DNA of 64,000 nt from Actinokineospora enzanensis DSM 44649 (GTDB taxonomy: Bacteria; Actinomycetota; Actinomycetes; Mycobacteriales; Pseudonocardiaceae). The stretch's first letter is position 1; each line of letters opens with the position of its first letter. The DNA lies in assembly GCF_000374445.1 (NCBI RefSeq), contig NZ_KB894415.1, positions 62,001-126,000 on the forward strand, read 5' to 3'. The notes beneath the pieces were generated by a model. The model worked only from the letters and a program-made list of their open reading frames with translations, ran no database searches and was not told where the DNA came from. Made by a program: the position numbers and the translations under genes. Shown here piece after piece: positions 8,283-19,860 of this stretch.

Positions 8283-8461
8283 GGCGTCCCCCACGCCGGT
8301 GATCTCGCGCGGCGCCGGATCCGGGCAGGTCAGCCTGGTCAGGCCAGGGTTGCGGGGTGCGCACCGACCCCTTCCCATCGATTGAGGATTTCGCCGTTCG
8401 AGTGACTTATCCGCGCCCAGCCCCGATAGTGGTCAGTAGCACACTTACCTGGGGGGTGGAC

Positions 8462-11400
8462 GTGCGGATTCTGGTGCTGGGCCCGGTCGAGATCGCCTCC
8501 GGCGAGTTCGGGGGCGAGTCCCACGGTCTTGTCGGCGCCAAGCCGCGGGCGCTGCTCTCGGCGTTGCTGCTGCAAGCCCGGCAGGTGGTGCCCAGTCAGC
8601 GGCTGGTCGACCTGCTCTGGTCGGGCGCGCCGCCGGGCTCGGCGACCATGCTCCTGCACACGTACGTCGCGACATTGCGCCAGGTACTGGGCGGTCGGTC
8701 GCGGATCGTCACCCGGGCGCCGGGCTACCTGCTGGACGTCGACCCGACGGACAGCGACCTGGAGAGCTTCGACAACCACCTCTACGCCGCCCGGCACGCC
8801 GAGCGGCAGATCGACAACGACGCCGCCGCAGGCCTGTACCGGCGCGCGCTGCGGCTGTGGCGGGGCGCCGCGTTCGCCGATGTCGACGTGGACTTCGCGC
8901 AGATCCGGGCCCGGTCGCTGGCGAGTGAGCGGCTGAGCGCGGAAGAGGGGCTGGCGCGCTGCCTGCTGCGCACCGGTCTGGCCGCGGACGCGGTGAACCG
9001 GCTGGTCGGGCTGGTCGACGCGCACCCGCTGCGCGAGCACACGCGCGGGCTGCTCATGCGCGCGCTGGTGGACAGCGGTCGGTCCGGGGAAGCGCTGGAG
9101 GTCTATCGCGATGGGCGGACCAGGATCCGCGCCGAGCTTGGCGTGGAACCGGGCGCTGAGCTGCGGCAACTGCACGCGACGATCCTGAGCGGCACGCCCC
9201 GGCCGCGGGGCAGGCAGGCCCGGCTGGCGCGGCCCGCGGGCGAGCCGGTCGACGCCGTGCCGCGGCACCTGCCGCCGGACATCCCCGACTTCACCGGGCG
9301 CGCGGAACAGCTGCAGATGATCACGGGGCGGTGTGGCAGCGACGCGTCCGGCGCCGTGGTGATCTCCGGGCCAGCGGGCGCGGGCAAGACGGCGCTGGCG
9401 GTGCGCGCCGCGCACCAGGTGCGCGCGCAGTTCCCGGACGGGCAGCTGTTCGCCGACCTGCGCGGCGGCGAACGCGGCGCGTTCGAAATGCTGGGCCGGT
9501 TCCTGGGCGAGCTGGGCACGGCCGCGGGTCAGCTGCCCGCGGACACCGAGGGCCGGGCCGGGCTGTTCCGCACCCGGATCGCGGACAAACGGCTGCTGGT
9601 CGTGCTGGACAACGTGCGGCACGAGGAGCAGGTGCGCGGCCTGTTGCCGGACACACCGAACTGCCTGCTGATCGTCACCAGCCGGACCAGGCTGCCCGGG
9701 TTGCCCGCGACGCTGCCGATAGAGCTGGCCCCGCTGTGCACCAGCATGTCGGTGCGGATGCTGGGCAACATGGTCGGCACCGCCCGGGTGTCCGACGACG
9801 CGGCGGCCGCGGAGACCATCGCGACGCTGTGCGCGGGCAGCCCACTGGCGGTGCGCGCGGCCGGGGCGAAACTGCTGGCCCGCCCGCACTGGCCACTGCG
9901 CGCGCTGGCCGGTCGGCTGTCCGACGAACGTCGCGCACTGGACGATCCGACCACCTACGGCTGCGCGATCCGGGCCGGGCTGCGGCTCAACTACGCCGAG
10001 CTGGACGACCCGCACCGGCGCGTGTTCCACCTGCTGGCCCTGCTCGACCTACCGGACTTCGGCTCGTGGACGGCCGCGCCGCTGCTGGAGATCTCCCTGG
10101 AGCAGGCCGAGGACGTGCTGGAACGGCTGGTGGACCTGCGGCTGCTTGAGGTCGCGGGCATCGACGCGATCGGCCGGGTGCGCTACCGCTTCCACGACCT
10201 GGTCCGCGACTTCGGCACCGAGCAGGCGCTGCGGGACGAGCCTGCCGACGCGGTGGCGGCCGCGGTGTGCAGGCTGCTGGCGACGTGGATGGCGCTGGTG
10301 GACGCGGGCGCCAACAAGCTGCCCCGGGTCACCCTGGGACTGCGGCCGCGCCCTCGTCCCGCGGTCGACCTGGACGCGCGGCTGCTGGCCGAGACCGAGT
10401 CGGACCCGTCCGGCTGGTTCCGCTCGGAGACGGCGGCGGTGGTGCGGGCCGTGGAACGGTCGTACGAGCTGGGCATCGACGAGATGACCACTACGTTGAT
10501 CAGCTCCCTGCTGTCCTCCCCGTTCGCCGTGCGCAACGAGTTCGACGGCTGGCAGCGCACGCATGAGGTGGCTCTCGCCGCGGCCCGCGACAGCGGCGAC
10601 TCGCAGGCCGAGGCCACGGTGCTGACCGGGCTCGGCCAGCTTTACTACGAGAAGGACGAGTTCGCCACCGCCCTCGCCTTCTTCACCCAGGCTGCCGAGG
10701 GCGCCAAGCGGGTCGGCGATGCCGCGACGAAGGCCGTGGCCCTGGTCGGGATCGGCACGGTCTACCGCGACCTGGCCGACTTCCGCCAGGCCCGCACCCA
10801 CCTGCGGCGCGCCGTCGAACTCGCCGAACACACCGGCGAACCGAGCGTGCGCAACGCCGCCGACTACGGCCTCGCCGCCAGCTGCCGCGAACTGGGCGAG
10901 TTCCAGTCCGCCATCGACCGCTTCCAACGGTGCGTCACCGGCTACCGCGAACTGGACGACCGCCGCGGCGAGGGCCTGGCGATACGCGGACTGGGCCTGT
11001 GCCACCGCGCGGTGGGTGAGTTCGACCTCGCGGCCGACCTCTGCGACGAGGCGGAACGGATCCTGCTCGCGGCGGGCGACCGGCTGGGAGCGGCGTACGC
11101 GGCGCAGTCGGTGGCCAAGGCGCGGATCCGACAGGGGCGGCTGCCGGGGGTCGCGGAATCCCTCGATCGGTCACTGACGTGGTGCAGCACCCACGGCGAC
11201 CGGTTCGGGGTCGCGCTCGTCACCCGAACCCTGGGCGAACTGTCGTTGGCGGCCGGGGACTCGTGCACGGCGAGGGTGACACTGTCCGAGGCGTTGGCGC
11301 GGTGGACGGAACTGGGATTGCCGCTGTGGCAGGCGCGCACGCTACGAGACCTGGCCGCGGCCGAGGTGACCGACGACCCGGCTGCCGGGGTGGCGACGTG

Positions 11401-11593
11401 GGCTCGGGCTCGGGCGCTGTTCGCGCAGACGGGCACGCGGGAGATCGGGGAACTGGCCGGGTTGACGCCTGCGGAGTGGCTCGCGGAGGTTCGGGCGAAG
11501 GTCGCGCCTGGCCGGACCGAGCCGAACACCGGGGAAGTCGTGGCGATTCGGGGGCATGCGCTGGTGGGTGGGCGGAGGTCTAGCGCGAGCTAG
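8462..11593 (+). CDS. SARP/AfsR-type transcriptional regulator with NB-ARC and TPR domains
   Basis: Large cytoplasmic regulator (1043 aa from GTG 8462, which has a G-rich ribosome-binding site). Order of domains: a winged helix of the OmpR type (MRILVLGPVEI to about 95, including LVGAKPRALLSALLLQ); a bacterial transcriptional activation domain (about 95-245, with DLESFDNHL and LGVEPGAELRQLHATIL); an NB-ARC ATPase with Walker A GPAGAGKTAL (about 302-311) and RLLVVLDNV; a helical linker; and TPR repeats from about residue 710. This is the AfsR layout that controls secondary metabolism in streptomycetes. No biosynthetic cluster lies alongside, so its targets are unknown. It interrupts the usual dprE2-aftA-emb order. 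Its 3' end overlaps the convergent 50-aa gene by 14 bp. Confidence 0.92.
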   Translation: MRILVLGPVEIASGEFGGESHGLVGAKPRALLSALLLQARQVVPSQRLVDLLWSGAPPGSATMLLHTYVATLRQVLGGRSRIVTRAPGYLLDVDPTDSDLESFDNHLYAARHAERQIDNDAAAGLYRRALRLWRGAAFADVDVDFAQIRARSLASERLSAEEGLARCLLRTGLAADAVNRLVGLVDAHPLREHTRGLLMRALVDSGRSGEALEVYRDGRTRIRAELGVEPGAELRQLHATILSGTPRPRGRQARLARPAGEPVDAVPRHLPPDIPDFTGRAEQLQMITGRCGSDASGAVVISGPAGAGKTALAVRAAHQVRAQFPDGQLFADLRGGERGAFEMLGRFLGELGTAAGQLPADTEGRAGLFRTRIADKRLLVVLDNVRHEEQVRGLLPDTPNCLLIVTSRTRLPGLPATLPIELAPLCTSMSVRMLGNMVGTARVSDDAAAAETIATLCAGSPLAVRAAGAKLLARPHWPLRALAGRLSDERRALDDPTTYGCAIRAGLRLNYAELDDPHRRVFHLLALLDLPDFGSWTAAPLLEISLEQAEDVLERLVDLRLLEVAGIDAIGRVRYRFHDLVRDFGTEQALRDEPADAVAAAVCRLLATWMALVDAGANKLPRVTLGLRPRPRPAVDLDARLLAETESDPSGWFRSETAAVVRAVERSYELGIDEMTTTLISSLLSSPFAVRNEFDGWQRTHEVALAAARDSGDSQAEATVLTGLGQLYYEKDEFATALAFFTQAAEGAKRVGDAATKAVALVGIGTVYRDLADFRQARTHLRRAVELAEHTGEPSVRNAADYGLAASCRELGEFQSAIDRFQRCVTGYRELDDRRGEGLAIRGLGLCHRAVGEFDLAADLCDEAERILLAAGDRLGAAYAAQSVAKARIRQGRLPGVAESLDRSLTWCSTHGDRFGVALVTRTLGELSLAAGDSCTARVTLSEALARWTELGLPLWQARTLRDLAAAEVTDDPAAGVATWARARALFAQTGTREIGELAGLTPAEWLAEVRAKVAPGRTEPNTGEVVAIRGHALVGGRRSSAS

Positions 11594-11732
11594 TGGTGCC
11601 GACCACGCCCAAGGCGACCAGCACCACGCCGCCGACGACCAGGCAAGTGGTGCCGATCCGGCTCACGATCGCGTCGACCTGGTCCAGCGGCGCCGATGTC
11701 ATCGCCGGGCGGCGGACGTCCAGGAACCTCAC
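11580..11732 (-). CDS. Small single-span membrane protein (50 aa)
   Basis: A short gene encoding MRFLDVRRPAMTSAPLDQVD followed by one hydrophobic helix (TTCLVVGGVVLVALGVVG) and a short tail TTSSR. The GTG start at 11732 has GGGAG about seven bases upstream, a good ribosome-binding site, and codon use fits the genome. It is transcribed opposite to the SARP gene and its last 14 bp overlap that gene's end. No family recognised; it could be a small envelope or regulatory protein. Confidence 0.55.
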   Translation of the reverse strand: MRFLDVRRPAMTSAPLDQVDAIVSRIGTTCLVVGGVVLVALGVVGTTSSR

Positions 11733-11752
11733 GGCGGACTCCCGGTGAACGG

Positions 11753-11786
11753 ACAAGGCCCACGCCTGGGTGGGCGTGGGCCTTGT
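11753..11786 (-). terminator. Strong hairpin terminator downstream of ubiA
   Basis: A perfect 14-bp inverted repeat (ACAAGGCCCACGCC / GGCGTGGGCCTTGT) with a 6-nt loop lies 26 bp past the ubiA stop on the minus strand. It separates the ubiA-PAP2 operon from the small membrane-protein gene. Confidence 0.75.
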
Positions 11787-11811
11787 CGGCGCCGAAGGTC
11801 AGGCGAGAGAT

Positions 11812-12801
11812 CTAGAGGTAGATCGAGAGGGCCACGCAGGCGATCCAGCCTGCGCCCAGCACCTGGAGGATGCGGTCCTTGAGCACGATGTCCTCGGGTG
11901 AACCCGCGTGACCACCGTCGATGTCGACCGCGTAGCGCAGGACGGCGACCACGAACGGCACGATCGAGATCATCGCCCAGACCGAGTTGTCCGGCACCCG
12001 GTCCCGGATGCCCGGCGCCCACAGGCTGTAGCTCATGATCATGATGGCGGCCGAGGTGGCCCAGACGAACCGCAGGTAGCTGGCCGAGTACTTGGCCAGC
12101 GAGGCGCGGATCTTGGCGCCGGTCTTCTCGAACAGGATGATCTCCGCGTAGCGCTTGCCGGAGACCATGAACAGCGAGCCGAACGCGGTGACCAGCAGGA
12201 ACCACTGGGACAGCGGGATGCCCGCGGCCACGCCACCGGCGATGCTGCGCAGCAGGAAGCCGGAGGCCACGATGCACAGGTCGATCACCGGCTGGTGCTT
12301 GAGGCCGAGACAGTAGCCCAGCTGCACGCCCGCGTAGACCACCAGCACGATCACCAGCGGCCAGCCCGCGACCAGGCCGATGCCGACCGAGGCCAGGAAC
12401 AGCACCACCGAGGCCGCGTAGGCGACCTGGACCGGCACGATGCCCGCCGCGATCGGGCGGAAGCGCTTCTTCGGGTGCTCCCGGTCGGCCGCCACGTCGA
12501 TGGCGTCGTTGACCAGGTACACCGCCGACGAGACCAGGCAGAACGCGATGAACGCGGTGGCCGCGTCCAGCAGCACGGAGCTGTCGAAGACCCGGTGGCC
12601 GGTGAACGGCGCGGCCAGGACCAGCACGTTCTTGACCCACTGTCGCGGGCGCATGGTGCGGATCAGGCCAACCACCACGTTCTGCCGCGGCGGGTCGGCC
12701 TGCGGGGTGTGCTCCGTCACCGGGGTGACCTCCGCCACCTCGGGTGCGGGCTCGGCGGGCTCGGACTCCTGCACCTCGTCCCCGACCTTGCCCGCGCTCA
12801 C
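11812..12801 (-). CDS. ubiA: Decaprenyl-phosphate phosphoribosyltransferase (DPPR synthase)
   Basis: UbiA-superfamily membrane prenyltransferase that joins phosphoribosyl pyrophosphate to decaprenyl phosphate, giving the ribose donor later epimerised by DprE1/DprE2. The 329-residue protein has an acidic, proline-rich N-terminal extension (about 45 residues) before MRPRQWVKNVLVLAAPFTG. The two Asp-rich sites are NDAIDVAADREHPKKRFRP (about 100-118) and a later GLKHQPVIDLCIVASGFLLR. Around nine hydrophobic helices follow. The GTG start overlaps the stop of the PAP2 gene by GTGA, so both are co-transcribed, as Rv3806c and Rv3807c are in mycobacteria. Confidence 0.95.
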   Translation of the reverse strand: MSAGKVGDEVQESEPAEPAPEVAEVTPVTEHTPQADPPRQNVVVGLIRTMRPRQWVKNVLVLAAPFTGHRVFDSSVLLDAATAFIAFCLVSSAVYLVNDAIDVAADREHPKKRFRPIAAGIVPVQVAYAASVVLFLASVGIGLVAGWPLVIVLVVYAGVQLGYCLGLKHQPVIDLCIVASGFLLRSIAGGVAAGIPLSQWFLLVTAFGSLFMVSGKRYAEIILFEKTGAKIRASLAKYSASYLRFVWATSAAIMIMSYSLWAPGIRDRVPDNSVWAMISIVPFVVAVLRYAVDIDGGHAGSPEDIVLKDRILQVLGAGWIACVALSIYL

Positions 12802-13334
12802 CGGGCACCGGCCTTGGCCCGCCGGGAGATCCGGCGGCGCAGCACCCCGCCGACCAGCGCGCCGAGCGCGGAGCCCGCGAGCACGTCGGTCGGGTAGTGC
12901 ACGCCCAGGACCAGGCGGGACACCAGCATCGGCGGCACCAGCACGGGCACCAGGCTGCGCCCGGTGAGGCCGGAGTACAGCACCGCGGCGGCCGTGGTGG
13001 AGGTGGCGTGCGAGGACGGGAAGCTGAGCTTGCTCGGCGTACCCACCAGCACCTGCACGGACGGGTCGTCCGGCCGGGGCCTGCGCACGACCCGCTTCAC
13101 CGCGATGGAGGCGGCGTGCGCGGCGACCACGCCACCGGCTGCGAGCAGCCAGTCGCGCCTGCGCTTGCGGTCGACGACCGCGCCGACGAGGCCGATGGCG
13201 AACCACCCTGCGCTGTGCTCGCCGAACAGGGACAGCCCGCGGGCCGCCGTCACCACCGGCGGCTTCCCGATGGCGCCCTGCACTCGGCTCAGCGCGGCGG
13301 TCTCCCGCCCGGCGGCGGACGCGCTGCGGTCCAC
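12798..13334 (-). CDS. PAP2-family phosphatase (DPPR phosphatase candidate, Rv3807c type)
   Basis: Likely removes the 5-phosphate from decaprenylphosphoryl-5-phosphoribose to give DPR. All three PAP2 signatures are present: KRVVRRPRP, FPSSHATS and SRLVLGVHYPTDVLAG, with several membrane helices around them. The start is GTG at 13334 because GGGAGG lies seven bases upstream; the longer frame to 13373 has no such site. The 178-residue protein is coupled to ubiA by an overlap. Direct substrate evidence is from its mycobacterial counterpart's position, not from motifs. Confidence 0.9.
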   Translation of the reverse strand: MDRSASAAGRETAALSRVQGAIGKPPVVTAARGLSLFGEHSAGWFAIGLVGAVVDRKRRRDWLLAAGGVVAAHAASIAVKRVVRRPRPDDPSVQVLVGTPSKLSFPSSHATSTTAAAVLYSGLTGRSLVPVLVPPMLVSRLVLGVHYPTDVLAGSALGALVGGVLRRRISRRAKAGAR

Positions 13335-13408
13335 GTACGTACCTCCCGTTATGGCCTGACACTCCCCCGACACAGCATCGCATCGGGGCAGCCGCCGACC
13401 TGTTTCGC

Positions 13409-15915
<2,507 letters not shown>

Positions 15916-16004
15916 CAGGCGAACCTAGCGGCCTGCCGGGCGGGCGAGGACAGGGGTAATCCACGCCACCGAACGGCGGACCCCGGATCGGGAAGGATGG
16001 CGGC

Positions 16005-16820
16005 ATGGACACGCCCGGCCTGGTCGCCTCCGACATCGACGGCACACTGCTGAGCCCGCTGCAGGAGGTCACCGCTGGCACGCTCGCCGCGATCACCGAC
16101 GTGGTCGCGACCGGCACGCCGTTCGTGCTGGTCAGCGGGCGGCCGCCGCGCTGGATCCCGCCGGTGGCCCAGACCACCGGGCTGACCGGGTACGCGGTGT
16201 GCGGCAACGGCGCGGTCATCTACGACATCGGTTCCAACCACGCGGTGTCGGTGCACGCGTTGGATCCCGTGCTGCTGCACGACGTGGCGCACACGCTGCT
16301 CGCCGCGATGCCCGGGTGCAGCCTGGCGACCGAGCACTCGCGGCTCGGGCCGCAGGTGGACGAGGCGCCGTTCACCGCGGAGGCCGGGTTCGTGAACCCG
16401 TGGGGCGACGACGGGGACGAGATCACCGTGCGGCCGCGCGCCGAGGTGCTCGGCCACCCGTCGACCAAGCTGCTGGTCCGCCACGACTCGATGACCAGCG
16501 CGGAGATGCTGGAGATCGCCAAGGACCTGCTCGGCGACGGCGTGGACGTCACCTACTCGACCAACAGCGGCCTGCTGGAGATCTCCGCGGCGGGCATCAC
16601 CAAGGCCAAGGGGCTGGCCGAGGTGGCCGAGCTGGCAGGCGTGCCGCAGCCGAGGGTGATCGCGTTCGGGGACATGCCCAACGACATCGAGATGCTGCGC
16701 TGGGCCGGGCACGGGGTGGCCATGGGCAACGCGCATGCCGAGGTGAAGGCGGCCGCGGACGAGGTGACCACGGCCAACTCCGAGGACGGCGTCGCACTCG
16801 TGCTGCGGCGCTGGTTCTAG
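16005..16820 (+). CDS. Cof-type HAD-IIB hydrolase
   Basis: Predicted sugar-phosphate or nucleotide phosphatase of the HAD-IIB (Cof) group, 271 aa. HAD motif I is VASDIDGTLLSP (about 6-17), motif II is VLVSGRPPRW, and the late motifs are the Lys in ITKAKGLAEVAELAG and FGDMPNDIEMLRWAGHGVAM, which carries the metal-binding Asp residues. A Cof cap domain sits between. The ATG at 16005 has GGAAGG upstream. A similar gene (Rv3813c) lies near glf in mycobacteria, so this belongs to the conserved block. Substrate unknown. Confidence 0.9.
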   Translation: MDTPGLVASDIDGTLLSPLQEVTAGTLAAITDVVATGTPFVLVSGRPPRWIPPVAQTTGLTGYAVCGNGAVIYDIGSNHAVSVHALDPVLLHDVAHTLLAAMPGCSLATEHSRLGPQVDEAPFTAEAGFVNPWGDDGDEITVRPRAEVLGHPSTKLLVRHDSMTSAEMLEIAKDLLGDGVDVTYSTNSGLLEISAAGITKAKGLAEVAELAGVPQPRVIAFGDMPNDIEMLRWAGHGVAMGNAHAEVKAAADEVTTANSEDGVALVLRRWF

Positions 16821-16845
16821 CGGCTCCGGTTCCGGCGGCTCGGCG

Positions 16846-17199
16846 CTACGGGTTCACCCGGGCGGCGTGTTCGCGCAGGGCGATCGGGGCGCCTGCCAGG
16901 TCCTCGTCGTTGCAGAGCAGCTTGACGTCGTAATACGGCTTGCCCGCCCGGTCGTCGTAGTCGAGGTGGATGGCGATCACGTCGACCGGCTCGCCCAGCC
17001 ACTCCTGGGTGCGGCGCAGCCAGGAGGCGGCCCGTTCGAGCGCGGTGGGGAGGTCGTCGTCGTGGAACTCGACCGGTCGGTACGGCACGCCTTGCACCTG
17101 GTCACCCGCGTGTGCGGGGCGGGGGAGATCGACGGAGACCCCGGCGTCGTCAAGGCGAAGTGCGATGGACTCGGTGTTGTCGCTGGCGAGCTCGGTCAC
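16846..17199 (-). CDS. Conserved hypothetical protein
   Basis: I do not recognise a named family. From GTG 17199 it is a 117-residue soluble protein with a regular alpha/beta look: SIALRLDDAGVSVDLPRPAH, then YRPVEFHDDDLPTALERAAS, then EWLGEPVDVIAIHLDYDDR and KPYYDVKLLCNDEDLAGAPI. The mix of aromatic and acidic residues has no obvious catalytic motif. The start is uncertain; GTG 17268 would extend it by 23 residues. It converges with the HAD gene and is divergent from the cold-shock gene. Confidence 0.6.
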   Translation of the reverse strand: MTELASDNTESIALRLDDAGVSVDLPRPAHAGDQVQGVPYRPVEFHDDDLPTALERAASWLRRTQEWLGEPVDVIAIHLDYDDRAGKPYYDVKLLCNDEDLAGAPIALREHAARVNP

Positions 17200-17467
17200 C
17201 CGAACAGCGTCTCCCAGCGGGTGGGTGGCCGCAACCCCCGGCAGGTCCTGGACGAACCGAGTCGCCACACCCGTGCGCGAGCCCTCCGGTGTGTGGTTGA
17301 CTGTATCCGGTCGTGAATTTTCTTGAGTACGTGTTAGATCACGCTCGCAAGAGATCTGTTGCGGGCGCGCGGTTTTCCTCCAGGTCAAGCCGGAGAAGTC
17401 GCCGTCTGAAACCGACCAAGGGATGCGCGACCGCGCAGACCAAGCGGTACCTGTTGAGGAGATAGAC

Positions 17468-17671
17468 GTGGCACAGGGCACAGTTAAGTGGTTCAACTCC
17501 GAGAAGGGCTTCGGCTTCATCCAGCCGGACGACGGCGGCGCCGACGTCTTCGTGCACTACTCGGAGATCCAGGGCAACGGCTTCAAGACCCTGGACGAGA
17601 ACCAGCGCGTGGAGTTCGAGATCGGCCAGGGCCAGAAGGGCCCGCAGGCCACCGGCGTCCGCGCCGTCTGA
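17468..17671 (+). CDS. cspA: Cold-shock protein, CspA family
   Basis: A 67-residue OB-fold protein binding single-stranded RNA and DNA, acting as an RNA chaperone. RNP1 (KGFGFIQP, about 16-23) and RNP2 (VFVHYSEI) are intact in the frame [18 protein letters not shown]. The GTG start has GAGGAG six bases upstream. The preceding 160-170 bp contain no gene and probably hold the promoter and the long 5' leader usual for csp mRNAs. A stable hairpin 30 bp after the stop ends the transcript. It is monocistronic. Confidence 0.96.
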   Translation: MAQGTVKWFNSEKGFGFIQPDDGGADVFVHYSEIQGNGFKTLDENQRVEFEIGQGQKGPQATGVRAV

Positions 17672-17701
17672 TCTTCGCCTGCTAGTAGCTTCAGCATCGT
17701 C

Positions 17702-17734
17702 GAGGCCCGTCCCCGTTCCGCGGGGGCGGGCCTC
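17702..17734 (+). terminator. Hairpin terminator after cspA
   Basis: GAGGCCCGTCCCCG pairs with CGGGGGCGGGCCTC over 14 bp with one G-T wobble and a 5-nt loop. No T-run follows, as is usual in high-GC actinomycetes. Confidence 0.75.
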
Positions 17735-17836
17735 GCCGCGTCCGGAGAACCGCGCGGAACATGAACCCCCGCTCACCCGATCGGGTATTTCTGTACCGGC
17801 GGGCCGATGACCGAACTCCGCTGACGCGAAACAAAA

Positions 17837-17869
17837 CCGGGCGCGCCCACCAGGTGGGAGCGCGCCCGG
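17837..17869 (-). terminator. Rho-independent terminator after the GlfT2 gene
   Basis: CCGGGCGCGC and GCGCGCCCGG form a 10-bp stem with an inner CCAC/GTGG pairing. Read on the minus strand, it is followed by TTTTGTTT, a clear T-run. It lies 14 bp past the stop of the galactofuranosyltransferase. Confidence 0.8.
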
Positions 17870-17882
17870 CTTCGCCGAACGT

Positions 17883-19781
17883 TTATTTGCCGTTCTCGAA
17901 GACCTTGCGCCAGGACTCGACCGAGGTGAGCTCGGGCTGCGCGGCCCGCCAGGTCTGCTGTGCCGCGGGCCACTCGGCGACCAGCCTGCGGTAGGTGGCC
18001 GCGGACCGCTTGGCCAGCTCGCGGAAGACCTTCGGGTCACGCCTGCGGAAGGCCACGCCGCTGCCGTCGGGGTTCGACACCGTGGCGCTGTCCAGGTTGC
18101 CCAGCAGGAACCACAGCGCGCTGCCCGCGGGCACGTTCACCTGCGGACGCTCGGAGGCGCCCGTGTCCGGGGCACGCAGGTTGTGCAGCACCGCCTTGGA
18201 CGCCTGTGCGGTGATCTTCAGCGGGTGCACCGGCGGGCGCAGCATGGCCTCGGCGTGCACCGCGTCCAGCGTGGGCGGCGGGAACTCGCCCGCCGACGGC
18301 AGGGTCTGCGCGTCGGTGTAGCCCCGGCGCAGCTGCTGCACCTGCGGCAGGCTGTCGCCGAGCAGGTCGAAGAGCCGGTCCGGGCCCGCCAGGAAGTCCT
18401 CCACGGCCTTGAGCTCGATGGCCACCGCCGAGTACTCCATCGACAGCAGCCGCCGGATGGTGGCCCGCATGCCCTGCTTCAACAGCGTCCTGCGGTGCTC
18501 GACCGGGGCGTACAGCGCGGCCACGATCAACCGGTTGCGCAGGTGGAAGTAGGCGGTCCAGTCCGAGTTGTCGTTCTTGTCCGTCCACGGCATGTGCCAC
18601 ACCGCCGAGCCCGGCAGGGTCACCGTGGGGTAGCCCTTCGCCAGCGCCCGCATCGAGTACTCGGCGTCGTCCCACTTGATGAACAGCGGCAGCGGCAGAC
18701 CGTTCTCCTCCACGATCTCGCGTGGGAACAGACACATCCACCAGCCGTTGTAGCTGGACTCGATGCGCCGGTGCAGCTCGGTCGTCTCGCGCAGCGACTC
18801 GGTGCCGAAGTCGTGATCGGTGACCGCGCCGGGCGCCGCCCGCCAGGTGAACGAGCCCTGGTCGATGACCTCGCCCATGCTGTGCAGCCGGGCCTTCGCC
18901 TGCAGGTTGAGCATCTGGCTGCCCACGATCACCGGCTTCGTGGCGGCTGCGGCGAACCGGCTGGCGCGCAGGATCGAGTCCGGCTCCAGCGAGATGTCGT
19001 CATCCATGAGCAGGATCTGGTCGACGTCGGAGTGCTCAAGCGACTCGTAGAAGGCGCGGCTGAACCCGCCAGAACCCCCCAGGTTGCCCTGCTCGATGAC
19101 CTCCAGCCGGTCCCCGAGCAGCGCCTTGGCCTCGGCGAAGCGCGGGTGCCCGGAGATCTTCTTGGTGCCCTGGTCGGCCACGTACACCCGGCTGACCACG
19201 TCCAGCACGGCCTCGTCCTCGCCCAGTGCCAGCAGCGAGGCGACGCAGTCGTCCACTCGGTTGAAGGTGGTGGTGCCGATGGACAGCTTCTTCGCGGGCA
19301 GTGCCAGGTCGGTGGCCCAGTGCGCGTCCGCGATCTCCAGCGTGGAGTCGTCGGTGAACACGTCGAACCAGATCCAGCCGCCGTCCTCGAACGGCGCCAG
19401 CCCGACCCGGAACTCCAGGGACTGCACACCGCCCTCGGTGCGCACCGCCTGACCGGTGATGTGCACCTGGTCGCCGTTGGGCTTGGACCGGTACAGGTCG
19501 ACCCGGCCGCCGCCGCGCACGTCGAGCCGCAGCAGCACCTCGGTCACCCTGGTCCAGCGCTTCCAGTAGCTGGCCGGGAAGGCGTTGAAGTAGGAGGCGA
19601 ATGACACCCGGGCCGAGGCGGGGACGGTCACCGCCGTGCGGGAGGACACGTGGCAGTGCGCGGTGCCCTGCTCGTCCAGGTAGAGCGGGCGCACGTCCAC
19701 CGGGTCGCTGTCCCGGGGCAGGATCACCCGCTGCAGCGCCACCGGCGCCCCGGTCGGTTTCGACTTCCCCTGCTCGGTCAC
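17883..19781 (-). CDS. glfT2: Galactofuranosyltransferase GlfT2
   Basis: Processive GT2 enzyme that elongates the galactan with alternating beta-1,5 and beta-1,6 galactofuranose from UDP-Galf at the membrane's inner face. The 632-residue length fits the mycobacterial enzyme (about 637). An N-terminal beta domain carries FNAFPASYWKRWTRVTEVLL. The GT-A core has IGTTTFNRVDDC, the metal-binding LLMDDDI (Asp 260-262), IKWDDAEYSMRALAKGYPTV and the catalytic His in GSAVWHMPWTDKND (about 396). The C-terminal helical block includes WFLLGNLDSATVSNPDGSGV, as in the mycobacterial protein. It is 79 bp downstream of a paralogue. The ATG at 19781 is preceded by GGAGG about 6-8 bases away. Confidence 0.93.
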   Translation of the reverse strand: MTEQGKSKPTGAPVALQRVILPRDSDPVDVRPLYLDEQGTAHCHVSSRTAVTVPASARVSFASYFNAFPASYWKRWTRVTEVLLRLDVRGGGRVDLYRSKPNGDQVHITGQAVRTEGGVQSLEFRVGLAPFEDGGWIWFDVFTDDSTLEIADAHWATDLALPAKKLSIGTTTFNRVDDCVASLLALGEDEAVLDVVSRVYVADQGTKKISGHPRFAEAKALLGDRLEVIEQGNLGGSGGFSRAFYESLEHSDVDQILLMDDDISLEPDSILRASRFAAAATKPVIVGSQMLNLQAKARLHSMGEVIDQGSFTWRAAPGAVTDHDFGTESLRETTELHRRIESSYNGWWMCLFPREIVEENGLPLPLFIKWDDAEYSMRALAKGYPTVTLPGSAVWHMPWTDKNDNSDWTAYFHLRNRLIVAALYAPVEHRRTLLKQGMRATIRRLLSMEYSAVAIELKAVEDFLAGPDRLFDLLGDSLPQVQQLRRGYTDAQTLPSAGEFPPPTLDAVHAEAMLRPPVHPLKITAQASKAVLHNLRAPDTGASERPQVNVPAGSALWFLLGNLDSATVSNPDGSGVAFRRRDPKVFRELAKRSAATYRRLVAEWPAAQQTWRAAQPELTSVESWRKVFENGK

Positions 19782-19860
19782 TTCGCTCCTCCAGCGAACC
19801 TGTGAGAGATCCCCGGGGACGTGCCCGCCCCCGGGGGCTGTGCTTCGATCCCGCGCGCCG

